Position numbers and translations under genes: made by a program
Part shown: piece by piece, positions 12,201 to 29,680 of the stretch
Position numbering within the stretch: the stretch's first letter is position 1
Layout: each line of letters opens with the position of its first letter
Assembly (NCBI GenBank): GCA_003342815.1
Contig: PTEX01000006.1
Location: 379,338-443,337, forward strand
DNA length: 64,000 bases
Direction: 5' to 3'
Source of the DNA: Eudromia elegans
Taxonomy: Eukaryota; Chordata; Aves; Tinamiformes; Tinamidae
The notes under the pieces: generated by a model
The model's database searches: none
Told to the model about the DNA's origin: nothing
The model's input: the letters and a program-made list of their open reading frames with translations, nothing else

Positions 12201-15200
12201 GGGATGGCAGGACAAACAGCCTCCACAGCACTGGTGCTGCTCATTAAGCACTATCCTGATTAAGAGATTTTTATCCCAGATAATTCCTTTCCCAGTGGTC
12301 AGCTCTTAACACAACAGTGTCCAAATCCAGGTGATTTTACTTTTACTCGTATAGACATTTTCCTATTCCATACCCTCAGTTTCCAGGAATCCCATACCTT
12401 CCTTCTTAACTATCGCCCCAGCTCTGAGCACCATCTGTTCTTCAGAGCAGATAATTCCATCACTATTTGGACGTGCCACTTGGTACCTGCCTTGCAATGC
12501 CCAAGTCTGTTAGTGCGTTAGGGGAACTGCTTATTTACAACCAGCTACTTGTGATTTCTTTCTCACAGATGCTGATAACCTTAAAGTGTCAGTCACTTTA
12601 GAAAAACAAGAAAGAGCTTGAGGCTGCTTCAGTTCAAAATTGCTCCTCCGGCAGAAGGGCAAAGAAGAACAGATTTCCATATGTTTTATCCACATGCATT
12701 TGCCATGCCCTTTGGGCACTGTGATTCCAAGTTTGTTCTACATGACTGCAGTGTAATACCCACATAGTTGCTTTGACACTGGAGTGTGTGAGTGGCTCTG
12801 GTTTTATGATGATTTAGAGATATCAGGGAAACTGACACCTTGTACCAGAACTACTGGGAGGCTGCTGCTTCAGGAGGAGCCTGGCATTAGCAGGCTCTAG
12901 GGATAACTATTTATATGCATATCTTAAACTGCAATTTTTCTCTGAACACTAACCTTAAAAATAGCAATATATCTTTGTGTCTGCTGGTTACCATATGAGA
13001 TGCAGTGTATTTCCAAGGATAAGTTTTTCTTTCCTTTTTTTCCTCTCTAACTGCCAGGACTAGAAATTCAATCCCAGCATTGTGAGCGAGCAACATCCTT
13101 GTCTTCTCACATATCATCACTGGTAATAAAAACCTGAAGATCAAAGTGTTCCCTGGGTGACACCTCTACAACCACTTTATCTACAAGCCATCAGCAGGAA
13201 TCTTGCCAGCTCTGTCCGGGATATCTGAGGAAGGATTGGACCCAGATTGCTCTCTTTGTGTTGTGTTTCCATGGACAACAATAGAAAAATAAAGGCAAAA
13301 TGATTACATTTAAAAGGGAAGGAATTGTACTGTGACTACGTAGTACTACACTAAGGTTACATGATGTAGTAATATTATATTGATTTTACCCTTTAAGGAC
13401 AACATGAGTTTGAATGCACTTGACAGACAAATATTAAGGTCTGATATTATTGCTAAGTCTGAAGCTTCTATTTTTCAAAGCCATGACTTCAAACTTAAGG
13501 ATTTTCTTCTAGCTTAGAAGCTGTGGTTAAAGGTTCAGATGTGTTTACAAAGAAAGAACACTTTGTATAATGTGGAGACGCCTTTACAAAACACCATTAA
13601 ATAAATAAAGGAACAGCATCCCTCCTTGTATACACCTATCCCAGTAGTGTATGAGTGTCATGAGTTTGGTTCACTGCTGGTTACTCAAATTGAGTCATAG
13701 GAACTTTTTTATTAGTACTGAGATCTACACCTTCGCAGTACCCCCTACATGCAGCCCCTGGTCTTAAAAGACTCTACACCTTCTTGTGGAGGTAGGAGGG
13801 ATGTGGATGCTTCACCAGATGGTGAGAGAACTACATGGTTGTGATGTCTTTGTCCTTCATCATTTTATCCACATGACTAAACCCTGTCTTTGCAGGCTTC
13901 TCATTTCTCCTGATCCAACCTTGATTCTAGCTGTGTTTGCAGACAACAAAAAGGGTTGCAGACTTGACTTCCAGGGCCCCCATGGCTATGATACACTTCA
14001 ATGAGTGCCCTCATAGACCCATTCAGCAAAATGCTGCCTGTTCGAAAGGACACGTGTGGTGTGCTGACTCAAACTCCCAACCCACACCCTGCTGCACCAA
14101 AGCTGTAAGCAGCCTTGCTCTGTAAATTTAACCTTGTTGGGAGCTAATGGGCTGAAGCATTTAGCATACCTTTTCTTTCTGTGTAGATGAGAGCCATATG
14201 GCTCTAGACTTTTGCAATGCTCCTTGATCTGAAGATGAACAGGCATTAACATATGTTTTTCAGATTAATTAAAAATCTGATTATAAACATAGCCTGACTT
14301 GTTGCAGGTGAAATGTGTTACAAGGGGACCCACCTCCAGCATGAAGGCACAGAAGCAGGATCTTTAAGGAAGCAAAGGGAAAAGTAATTGAAAAAGCATT
14401 TGGAGGGTGGCAAGCCTTCATGTGTGAGCCAAGGTGCAGTTTAACTCCTTCTTTAATACTCGTGTAAAACAATTTTGATCAGCTATGAGGAAGTTCCTTA
14501 CTCTTCATCAGTACAAAGAACCTATGCAGGATTGATTTTGCTGGAGGCAACTACCTAAAATTAAAGTCAAGCCAAAACTAAAGAGGCAATCATCTGTCTC
14601 TGGTCCCAAGTGTGTACAAAAGGGGAAGAGTTTACTGCTCAGCTACATGGTCTTAAGGGAATAACATCAGAAAGGAGGAAGAAGAAACGTGGCTTTTTTT
14701 CACCTTCACACAGAGGAAAACACACTAGCTTAAAATTCTCTCAAGGAAGTTTGAATATAAGATATTTTAGCGTGTGCTTGCTAGTGCTTTCATGTTTGGA
14801 TAGAATCAGTTGATGTAGTTTAGGTGATGTGAGGAAAATCACTGAGTCAGGGGGAAAATGGTGCAACCTTGCTTTGGTGAATCAATGTAACTTGTGAGCT
14901 GGTACCTTCATTTGCAAGAGTCCACTTATCCCCAGAGCTACTGAAGCACCCTGTGAATTTTTAAGGTCTCCTTCCCATGGGATACGAAATAGGTGTCTCT
15001 GAATTTGGCACAACAGCACAACTGTGTCCTTGTGCTCTGTGACATTGCAGGGTCCTTCATTCTGCCGCCAGGTCCAAGCTAATCAAACACTTGATTAAAG
15101 TCTACGCTGAAGGGAGATGGAGGAGAAAATGGGCTTCAGAATGACCCAGGTTCTACCAGCGGTTGAAAACATCTCAAGTGAGAACCCCCTACACAGTCTA

Positions 15201-15582
15201 CCTTCTTCCATGAACCAATATGGGCTTCCCGAGTGATTAATTTATGTGTGAAATGGCTGATTTTCCACTTATCCTGACCATGTGTTCCTGTCATCCACAA
15301 GAAGGATTTAATTAAAATGGTAGCCCTTGTTTGTGGCCATGCATAGTGTTTTCACTCAGCTTGCATTTAGTTGGGAAGGAAGGGATTCCCCTCATGGAAT
15401 ATTTTGACAGGATGTTTGCTCTATTTTCATCAATTTAAGGGAAGGGAGATTTGATACTCTGGCAAAAAAAAAATCTAAAATTCCAATAATTAATCAGATA
15501 TTAATAAATGGAACCATCCAGAACTAGAGTCTCATTTTTTCTAAGAAAATAAAAATATAGTTTTTATGGTTGGTTATTCTTT

Positions 15583-15603
15583 TATATATATATATATATA
15601 TAT
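15583..15603 (+). repeat. (TA)n microsatellite
   Basis: About ten TA dinucleotides in an AT-rich setting, flanked by T-rich stretches. Confidence 0.9.
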
Positions 15604-16086
15604 TTATGTGGGGATATTTCATCTTTCAAAGACTTTTTTTTCTTTTCTTTCATCATGAGGTAGCTATGATGATTTCATCATCTGTGAGATATGGAAAACA
15701 TAAAGAACAACTGCTGGAAGATGCTTCTTCCCATCTGTGTCCCAGTTGTCACTTGATGATGCTGAACCAGCTGTGGTGACACTAAACACCTCAATAAAAG
15801 AGGCACCAGCATGTTGTGACCCCACTAACAAGTAATATGTGTAATGAGAAACTTCTCAGCCAGGATGTCCTTCTGGCCAGGAGGTCATTTGCTAATGCAG
15901 GGCCACAAAAGGAGGAAGGATTTGACATTTAATCCTGCTGACATGGTGATGTGCCCAATCTCAGCCAGGAATAGTGGAGCTGGAAAGGGTAACCCATGCC
16001 ATGTGGCAGTGCCAGGGGAAAACAGCTTGCCGGCCTCAAGAGAGCAATAAAACCAAATCCAAATTATTTGTGAAAGTCCTGGTCAG

Positions 16087-16165
16087 CCTTTCACAGGATC
16101 ACAGGATATGCAACACCCCTCCTCAAGCAGGCTCACCTGGGGCAGGGTGTCCACGAACCCTCAAC
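16087..16165 (-). mobile_element. CR1 LINE 3'-end relic
   Basis: Read on the + strand, the segment starts with the doubled unit CACAGGATCACAGGAT and continues CCCCTCCTCAAGCAGGCTCA then CCTGGGGCAGGGTGTCC. That is the reverse complement of a CR1 3' end (terminal octamer-type repeat, then the conserved CTCAAGCAGGGTCACC block). About 25 bases between the two parts are missing or scrambled. It is a truncated, old insertion with no coding capacity. The family is abundant in birds, crocodilians and turtles. Confidence 0.65.
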
Positions 16166-17871
16166 CCTCAGCTTCCACCAGAAGGAATTTTTGACCTCAT
16201 CATTAAACATAAAATTCCATATCAGGTACTTTCTGATGATTATTTAAACAAATATCTGTTCACAGAAGATGAGCCATGACGAAGGACCAGCTAGTGAAAA
16301 TCTCCAGAACTGTGACTACTCAGAGCATCCTGAAGAGAAAAGACTGTCCAAGGAAGGTACTTCTGAAACATTAAAAAAAAAAAAAGGTCTTTCACAGAGA
16401 ATTACCCAACACCCCGGGGGGCCAAAGGCAAACAGGATAAAAAGCAAACGATACAGATCATTTAGGGCAAATCCTTTGCTTACTGAATGATGAACCACAA
16501 TAACAAAACAGATTTAGATCTTCTGCCCTTCTAGGTCACAATATATTGCTGTCTGCAAGATCCTTTCCCATTTTTCACTCATTCACATCTCCATAAAATG
16601 TCTTGAAGAGAGAATGTGTAATAGCTCAAATCTTGATGTCCAGGCACTGTCAGATGGGTGAAGAAAAAATGTGACAAACGTAGATGTAAAATCCACACTG
16701 CTATGCAAGTAGTAGGGCATAATTTGCATAAATATTGTTTGCAAAGAGCAATTAGCACTTCATTTACATTCAGTGAAGTAGCAATTTGCACATTTTCAGG
16801 AAACAATTTCTTTGCCCATATGTGCAAATTTGGTGCACTGCAATTGACACGCTAATAAAAAGATGTTAATAGACCAATTTTTTTTTACTTTATATCACAA
16901 TGTGCTGAAATATTGATTCACTTTTCTGAAATATTGATTTGGTGAGCCATTAGTAAAAACAGAAAAATGCATATTTGAATTTTTAAAACTTATTTTTTTC
17001 TTAAATATCAGAATTCATTTCAGTTGTCTGCAGTCTTCATGCTTTTTAAGTGGTATTTTAATGTGTATTTTTGTCAGAGAAATACAATAAACATTATTAA
17101 AAGGCATTAGCAAATACAGTCTCCTAATCTGCAATAACATAGACCATATTTGCATATCACAGTATAAAAATAATATAATCCATTTTAGTAGCGTGAATTT
17201 AACATTCAATTCTCCCCTAAACATTAATAATAGTATTTCATATTTATACAACATGCTTTTAGAATGGAGGATGTTCCTAACAGAGAGACAAATTCTGTGT
17301 CACTCTGGGTTACAGAGCATTTGTTAAAACAATAAGAATTTATATAAGACCTTGTGTGGAAATATAGTCACACATATAAAGGAAGTCCTCTGCCCCAAGA
17401 GTGCAGCATTTCAACTAATTTACGGGAATAGATCAAACTGTAGCCACTCAATTCCCTTAGGGGAACTTAAACAGGGAAACCAAGGGAAGACCTTGCCAGA
17501 GGAAGCCAATGGGCTTTTAGTCACAGTCATTTCCACCTGACTGAAGAGATTTTTTAAAATTGAGTTAATTTCAACCATAAGCCATGTGCTTTGCATCTCC
17601 TGAAGCCCTCTGTTATTCCTCAGGAGATGACTTTTGCTACTTCTCCTGTGGAAACAGCAAGAGTGAGGAAAAAAAGTCATGCTGTAGCTGCTCTATAGAA
17701 GAAAAGTATCTGCCTACCAGTTTCTGTCCTCTTTTGCCTGGGTCTGCTGGGTGACCTGACCCCAGTTGGAGCTCCTCCTGAAGGTTTTTTTCTTGCCAGC
17801 CTCACTTAGATGGTGCCCATTGAGATCAGTGCCCAGATACTGCAATAGTGAGGCTGTGACTGGGCTTTTCT

Positions 17872-17907
17872 TTTTCCTCTCCTCCTCCTCTCCTCCTCCT
17901 CTTTTTT
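17872..17907 (+). repeat. CT-rich (CTC)n tract
   Basis: CCT/CTC units with T runs at both ends form a pyrimidine-only stretch of about 36 bases. The minus-strand translation is an E/K-rich low-complexity run, so overlapping frames here should not be read as genes. Confidence 0.85.
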
Positions 17908-18418
17908 TGATAAGGGTATTTCTTCTGATTATATTGGCAATACTCCTTGATTTTGGAGTGTCATATTTTTTTCCTCTCAAACTAAGGTCTTTGGAAGGAA
18001 GTCTTTTGGACATTGCTTTGGAGATTCCTCACTCTTCACTAGGATATATCTGCTTTAGGATATAAGAACACAGGGGGATGCAGACAGACATGAACTCCTC
18101 TGCAATGCATATAACTGCAATGCATCCTAGAGATCATGTCTCATATCTCTTATCAGGAAACTGTCACATAAACATATTAGATAAATGTGTCTAGGTTGTG
18201 GAAAGCTCAGAGTATGATCAGAGGTGGACACATCTGTCCATTACTGTCTGCAGATATACTGTTAGTGAGACATCCAAACATCACTACGCACGTCAGAAAA
18301 ATCTTTCCCACACCATGAGTTTTAGGAAAAGGCATTATTAGTCAAAAGCATTATTTGACAATTGTTGATCATTCAGAAGAAAAATGAATATGAAACATGA
18401 CAAGGAACAGGAGAGAGG

Positions 18419-18432
18419 AAAAAAAAAAAAAA
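18419..18432 (+). repeat. Poly(A) run
   Basis: Fourteen A residues after a GA-rich stretch. No retroposed body is recognisable upstream. Confidence 0.8.
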
Positions 18433-21400
18433 GCCCACAACCACTGTACCCCTTTTCACATGCTTATTAAAGTAATTGTTGCAATAATGAGCTTGTATTC
18501 CTTGTCTTTTCATCTCTGCCACAAGACAGGGTATCACTATGGTTGCACCTAGGAGTGTGACATTCAGATTTATTTTGATGTCTCATTATTGCTGCTGTTG
18601 TCTTTTTACTTTGTAAATCACAGATATACATTTCATCTCCTATGACAAACATTCAAAGCTCTTCTTTGATCAATGCAAAATGCAGGTGCTCTTGACACAA
18701 AGTGGGTCTCTGTGTTTGAACCTGCAAGGTAGTTAGCTCACATATGAATCTGGGATTTGCTAACCATTACTTTATTTTTATTTATGCTTTTTTTTTTCCC
18801 CCCCCTATTGGCAACCTATAGAATCTTTGAGACCCTTAGCTCAGATAAGGCTGCATGATCCAGCTGCACATCAACTGCCTAGTGACTTCTGGAGACCTCG
18901 AGGGTTTATCTCAGCAGTGGTGTTTATGCATTTCACATGCTACCCTCCTTTTACAGAGATTTAAATGCTAGCTCCAACATATAATTTTATAATTGATCCC
19001 CACTACACTGCAAACAAATAACACTAATGAGAATGGAAATAACTAGTTAAACCTGTAATGTTTCTGAAGTCTCAATGGAAGTGCATTTTGCAGGCTCCTC
19101 TGAACATTGCAAGAGAGGCTAGTGATAGGAAAGTAGTAATTATAGGAAACACTTGGAAGTCCTCTGACCTTCAGAAAACCTGTAGACTTATTGTTTGTTG
19201 CAGAGCCAAATAGGTCTATCCATTTTTCTGTTGATTAGCAATAACTAAACTCAGCCACAGCTGGCGATGCACACTGAAAATCCAGGACCAATGATGCATG
19301 GGATAAACTAGGGCTGGTCAGTGTGCATTAGTTACCAAATTCCCCAGACAATATTGTTAGATACTTCTGTCTTGGACTGTAATATAGAAATGAAGATTTG
19401 CAAAACAAGCTGGTTTATCCAGCTCCACCACTGAGTTGTAGCAAGACAGGAATGTTATGACCTAGGGCTCTTTGCTTTCTTGTTTCTCAGTGACCTTGAG
19501 AAATGATGTACCAGGTCAGACCTCCAGCTGGCTGCGAATGGGTTGGCACCAGTGCCTGCAGCTGAGGAGGTGAGCAGAGAAACATCCAACTCTCTTGCAT
19601 ATAAGCAATGTGACTAATGAGGACACAGTGTACTCTGGAACGATTCGAGGGCTTTAGTCACCTTATTCCGTCTATATCTGGTGACTGATGTTTTATACAG
19701 GCTGACGCTCAGCTTTCACTTCTGCCTGTTCAGGGGGAACCTCATTGGCGAGTCTTATTCTGGTTGACAGTACATGTCTTTAGTTTGTGGAGTGGAGGCT
19801 GTGATATGATTTGGAAGAGAAGGGGGAGAACCCATGTGGATCTTGTATTTTAGTCTTAGTCTATGGGCAAAGTGTAGTCCTATCTCCACATTTCTTGGAC
19901 ATGAGACCACATCCCTGAGCACTGATTCAGAGGACAGAGACCCTCCATATGTCCCAAAGAAGGTGTTTACACCCTAAGTAGGAGATTCCTAAAGAAAATG
20001 TGCTTGAGTGTCACCATCAAAGGCAAAGATGTGAAACGTGGTGGCAACATCAACCCCAGCTGCTATAGGAGTGGTAGGTAGGTGCTGCATGCCCCCCAGC
20101 TCCTCTTCTCCTTCCATGGGGCTGGGTCATGCTAAGGCCCCAGGCATGGCTGGGAGAGGTATTTGGTGGCCGAGATCAGGCTCCTTTCCCAACCAGCAGT
20201 TTCCCCCATGTGCACACCTGGCTGTCCAGGGGGTTTTGCACACCCCTTTGAAGTCTCTTGCATGGCTGTTGTCCTGTGTATATCATGCTAGGAAAATCAC
20301 AGTCCTAAAGTAACATTTTAGAACCTTCCACAGGTATACCCCACTATTTATTTGCCCTCTTTTCCCCACCACATTTGCACTATCCTGTCCATAGGCTTTA
20401 GCAAAGACTGTCTTCACGTTTTGGATTCTTTCCTGCTCCATCAGAGGTAAATGGTCACTGTGAAGCTTCTCCTCTCTCCAGAAACTAAAGACTTGCATTT
20501 CTATCCACATTTATTCACATTTGAGACAGAATTTGATTTTGCAAAATGGGCTCTCTACTTAGTGGTTGCATTTATTTTGGCGGGAGCAGTTGTCTCCAGC
20601 ATGAGCACTGAGGACTAGCTTGGTGTTAATAATTGTCATGGAAAATGAAGAGGCTATTTTTCACACCAGACTTCCAGCCTGCATGACAAATACCAGTTTG
20701 AGCAGATTAAAAATCAATGCATGGTACAGTATGCCACACATAAAGCAAGTGCATGCTATTAATTGGCTTGCTATCCGTTAGCTGTTCTTTACACACATAT
20801 CTATGTGTGCAGAAAAGAAATTACTGAAGACAGGTGGATCAGAATCTCTTTCACTATAAATTACTACAGTAGCATTAAAAATGATTGAGATATACTAATT
20901 TTCAGCATCAAGTTATTTGGACAAGGGTTTTTAACCTTTTCCTTTTTCTAAAATATGATTTAGCTGTATTTAATTAGAATAAGCAGCAGAGATACTTTGC
21001 TATATGTTTCCCCCTGTAACCTAAAACCTATTTAGCCACAGTGATAACTCATTTAAAAACATGATATGGATTACAGAAGAAGGATTTCCTTGGCCTCTTT
21101 TCAGCTGACTTTGTGATGGACCCTTGGCTACCGACCTTGAGAATTTCCTAGGGAAATGACCTTAAGATACAAATTAGTTAATGCCTGCACATATAAGTGG
21201 TATTCCAAGGAAAGCCAAAAGCAGTAAAGGCTGAAATTCTTCTTCAAAGCCTTATTAGGGCTGGAAAGCATTTCTTCAGGATCTTTGGGAAAAAAATGCA
21301 AGTAGTATTTTCAGAAACAGCATTTTCAGAAGCAGCAACGTTGTGTTCACTTGGCAGCCCCTACACCAGGATCTAGGGGACAGACTCCCTTTTGTTGTCA

Positions 21401-22191
21401 GTCCTTGTATTTCAACCTATATTAATGGAACTGAGCCCCATTATGCCAGCTGGGGGCCTGACTGTGCAGTCCTACAACCAACACAGCACAGGATATCTAG
21501 AATAGCTACTCCTTATCAAGGACAGTAGGGTATCCAAGGAACTGTCTGGGGAAATGCAGGTAGAAAAAATGTATTTGGCATAGGGCAGAACTCTGGGACA
21601 AACCCCTTTACAAACATGTAAGGGTTTTTCAAAAGTTTATTGTTTGCAAATAGGGAAAACTCAGGCACTGGGGTGCAGCGTTCTGAGTAGGTCTGGCTTT
21701 GTCAGAAGTACCAGTGCTCATTGCCTGCCTAGCCCTAGGGGCTCATGATGCTGCAGGCTTTGCAGGTCACGGGTTAAGTTGCAGGTGTGACATTCAGTGA
21801 CCCATTTTAATTCCAAGTGGTGCAGAGTTGCATTACTAATCTATCTGGGTTTTGATTACTTATAATCCGTAGGTTCCTAGTTTACTGATCTCTCTTTTCT
21901 TGTCCTTTTCCTCGCTTTCATTCTTACTATTTTGTGAATCAGTCTCCAAAGCTTGATTTTTGGCCCAGTCTACATCTGTGCAATGCAGCTAGATGCAAAT
22001 TCTGGGATCACAAGATTGCTAGAGTTCATACTTCCTTTACCATTACCTCTGACCCATGAAAGAGCACAGGAGAGGAGGTGAGCAAATAATGTGCAAATTT
22101 GGGACTACCACCCTTCTAGTTGTTAGAGCTCCAACAGACCATACAATACTGTGTGAAGTTTTACAAGCCCTGTTTGCTCAGTGCATGTTAT

Positions 22192-22230
22192 TACAATAAC
22201 CCCTTGCATCAAAATGCAGGGGTTATTGTA
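22192..22230 (+). repeat. Short near-perfect inverted repeat (hairpin)
   Basis: The left arm TACAATAACCCCTTGCAT pairs with the right arm ATGCAGGGGTTATTGTA across a four-base loop (CAAA), with only one bulged T. The stem is about 17 base pairs. It is shorter than a typical vertebrate microRNA precursor (usually about 30 pairs) and outer sequences do not extend the pairing well. Possible origins are a miniature inverted-repeat element core or a small structured RNA; neither is shown. Confidence 0.8.
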
Positions 22231-23645
22231 TCTAGATGCATTAATGCCATTCGGTTGCTTCCCAAGAACTGCTCCATTAACATCTATCAACATGGCACTT
22301 TCTCTGCCCATAACGTCCTTTCAGGAAAGAAAGCTCTCTTTGCAACAACAACAAAAAAAACCCACTTTAAAAAATGTTTGCACAAAAAGAAAGCAAAATG
22401 TCAAGATGTTCCCGGATGAGATGCCCTGAGAGATTCACAATGCTGTAGCAGTTGTGAAGAAATGTGGATGTGACAGACGGCTGACAATTAGGTACTTTGT
22501 CTATAATCCCTCAGAACTAGTGGCAACCACCTTCTTAAACACAGTAATTACCATGAGAAACGTCTCCCCAGGAGCGGTGCTTATGGTAACTGCCATAAGA
22601 GGACATGTGGGATGCCTATGTCCTTTCTATTAATCTCAGAGGACAAATACTGTGGGTCAAGACTTGTGGAATAATGATAATATAGATTAATATAATAATA
22701 AAACAGACTCAGTTTTGGAGCTGGGTTGCCATATTTAACAGGCAGGTTGCGTTTGCTGAACCGTTTGATAAAATGGGCCTCAGCAGCCGTTTGGCTCCGG
22801 TAGAGCAGGAGAAGTGAAGCTGGCTTCAAGCGGCAGATGGGCTGGCTCCAAAGCAGCTATTTCCATTGGATCTTTTTGTCTGGAGCACAGAGAGACTGCT
22901 CCCTAGGCAGCCTTCTGCAGACATATTGCTGAATCCCTCCCCGGAGGTTAACCAGCACATCACCCAAACTACGATGGGAGCCATCTTCGAAACAGGCAGC
23001 TGTTATTCTTCTTGGACCGTAGAAATGATATATACAAAGGAAAAGCAATATATAAATAAATAAAGTTGCTCACAAAAAAAAAGCCTTTGCCTGAATAATT
23101 AACTCCTCAGCAAATTTTCCCATAATAAAACATGTCCTAATGAGCTATCAGGAGGAGAGGAAATTCATCACTTGCCTCACAAATATCAACTTGAGAGCAC
23201 TGCTCGTGGCACATGGTGTAATTAATGGCTTGAGTGGGAGCAAGGAGCGGTGCAGTCAAAACCACAGCTCCCATCAGTCATCCCATGTCAGTCCAGCTCA
23301 TAGTGCTTCTTGATCCACAGGGGCTTAGACAGCCGGCAAGATGGAGATACGGGACAGGGAGGAATACAGGCAAATCTGGTATATAATCCTGATTTATCTA
23401 TGTTGCTTTTCTGCTTATCAGTACGGTGACAAAAGCAATGGATCTCGCAGCCTGCTGTTTTGTTGTGACTTCTTTTTCAACACAAATAGAATTTATGGTC
23501 TTTGGACACCGCCCTCTGTATTGATGTGCAACTCCTCTCTCATCTAACATCAGCACAGGGTCCCCTTGGGTGTGTGGCCTGCAGGCGCTCACACGGAGGC
23601 AGCCCTTTGATGGTGATTCCGACCAGCAACCTGCTGTTTTGGGAC

Positions 23646-23686
23646 TTCCTGAGCTGAGGTCTCTTCCTGAGCTGAGGTCTCTTCCC
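23646..23686 (+). repeat. 18-bp tandem repeat, two copies plus a stub
   Basis: The unit TTCCTGAGCTGAGGTCTC occurs twice without change (23646-23663 and 23664-23681), followed by TTCCC. Perfect identity points to a recent duplication. Confidence 0.9.
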
Positions 23687-25206
23687 TCACTGTGCATTCA
23701 GTAGTTCTGGACAGGCTTTCTTTCTTTTATTCTTTTTTTTTCCCGCATTAAATAATCTATTCTTTATTTCTGATGTTTATTTTGGGGTTCTGTCTTGAGT
23801 TCAAAGATTGCATACAGATTAATTGTGTCCTGTGAGAAAGATATTAATCTTTTTGTTTCAGAATTTCTCTCTGATCTGTTTATTTATCTACTCTACTCCC
23901 TGTGATATGGGGAAGGATGAGTTGTCTTGATTTGAGCTGTCTTGATTGACACATTGTCTTGGTTTTATGGACCTCTGTCATATTGCCTATACCTCCGTTG
24001 TGCCATTGCAAACAGACTAATCCTATGTATTTATTCATTTTTTCAGAACAGCACCAAATGCATTCCAGTAAAAGAGCTCCGTGTGATGGTTATTAGGATT
24101 TACATGAGTGAAGAGCATGAGAAATTTGGTTGCATGTGGAACGAGTGACAGACGCCAGTTTGGAGCCCACCCTCCGTGCACTCATGCGTGGTCCCTCCAC
24201 CCAGCCCAGGACTGTGTGTCAGGGATTGACTGTCACCCGACTGCAGCAGCTACATTGTACAAGTCTACCAACAACTACAAATGCCTATCTGCATTTTGTG
24301 CGACTCTCAGATAAATGCTGCTTTGAGCTTTTTCACGAGGAAAGACAACTCTACACGCTCTGCAAGTGACCCCCACTTTTCAGCCCTGCAAGTGTCCTGC
24401 AGCAGAAGCCTGTAGCTGCTGCTGGTGACATGGGAGCACTGGGCTTTCCCCAGGCAAAGTGCCCTGGGCACCTTCTGGTCTCTTCTATGGGCTATGCTGT
24501 AACAACTCAGCTTTTATATTTGTCTTGACCGCCCAAGTTAACTTCAGAAACTGTCATCTGGCAAATCTGTTGTGTCAGGTTTCAAAGAAAAGAATTTTGC
24601 ATCTCAGTCCGGGTCTGATATCCTGCTTGATAAAGGACAAAATCCTTTGGGAACCTGGCTTTGCTTGGAAGTAAGGTTAAGAGCAATAATCTTTCCTCCT
24701 TAATACCAGACTCCAAAACATCAACAAAATCTTTTCCATTAGGATGCATGTCTGTTCTCAGGGGTCAGACCAGTGCTCCATAACTCATCTTGCAGAACTG
24801 AAATAGAATCTTTGATGATCTGAGTTAGGTAAGGATCAGAAAAATGGCCTGCCACATTTCATCACGCAGGGGTATGCTGACAAAACATTTTATTCAAGAA
24901 GCAGGATCTAAACAAAAAAATATTTCTCTGTACAGATAAAGATTTCAAGATAAGGATCACTGGAAATGATTTAAGAGGAAGTACAAATAATATCCTCTGC
25001 TCCTTTAAACCCTACCTCGGAATTAAACGAGCAGAGGTAGACCTGGGATTAAGAAGTGATGTAAGACCTGCAATTGAGCTCAGACTGGATCTTATTAGGA
25101 AATTAGATTAGAAAATGACTTTGATGTGGATGATGATGGTGAATGGTGGTGGTTTTGCCCATGGTGACCCCCAACACCTGATGGGATTAGGGGCATACCC
25201 CAGTGA

Positions 25207-29465
<4,259 letters not shown>

Positions 29466-29680
29466 GATCCTAAAGCTGTGTTATATGATGTTTATATGTT
29501 ATATGTTATATGATGCAGGAAACATGTGATAGGTTGAGATAGATCTTTCTATCAAATGATGAAAAGAGGAGAAAAGGTGATGTTTTATGTCACATGATAT
29601 TCAACAGTAGTACTCTGTAAAGGATATATTTATGTTGCCCATTGTCATATGTTGTAAAATGCCATAGCAAATGTTCTGTT

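Larger units (their letters stand above)
1..16086. other. Gene-free stretch upstream of the 16.1 kb CR1 relic
   Basis: I find no coding exon, RNA gene or full mobile element. Open frames are short (under about 120 codons), overlap on both strands and resemble no family I know. Content is single-copy-looking AT-rich DNA with the poly(T) runs, short tandem duplications, TA microsatellite and possible cryptic exon listed separately. By human gene order, INF2 would be expected further out on this side of TMEM179, but I could not recognise any INF2 exon here. Confidence 0.6.

Noticed and set aside
14310-14330. CAGGTGAAATGTGTTACAAG looked like a microRNA seed region (miR-203 lies in the wider syntenic region in mammals)
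   Set aside because: It does not match the mature sequence beyond the first bases and no hairpin is evident.
19418-19495. Weak MIR-like order of blocks (CCAGCTCCACCACTGAG ... ATGACCTAGGGC ... TTTCTCAG)
   Set aside because: It needs a sizeable insertion to align and the matches are short, so it is not reported as an element.
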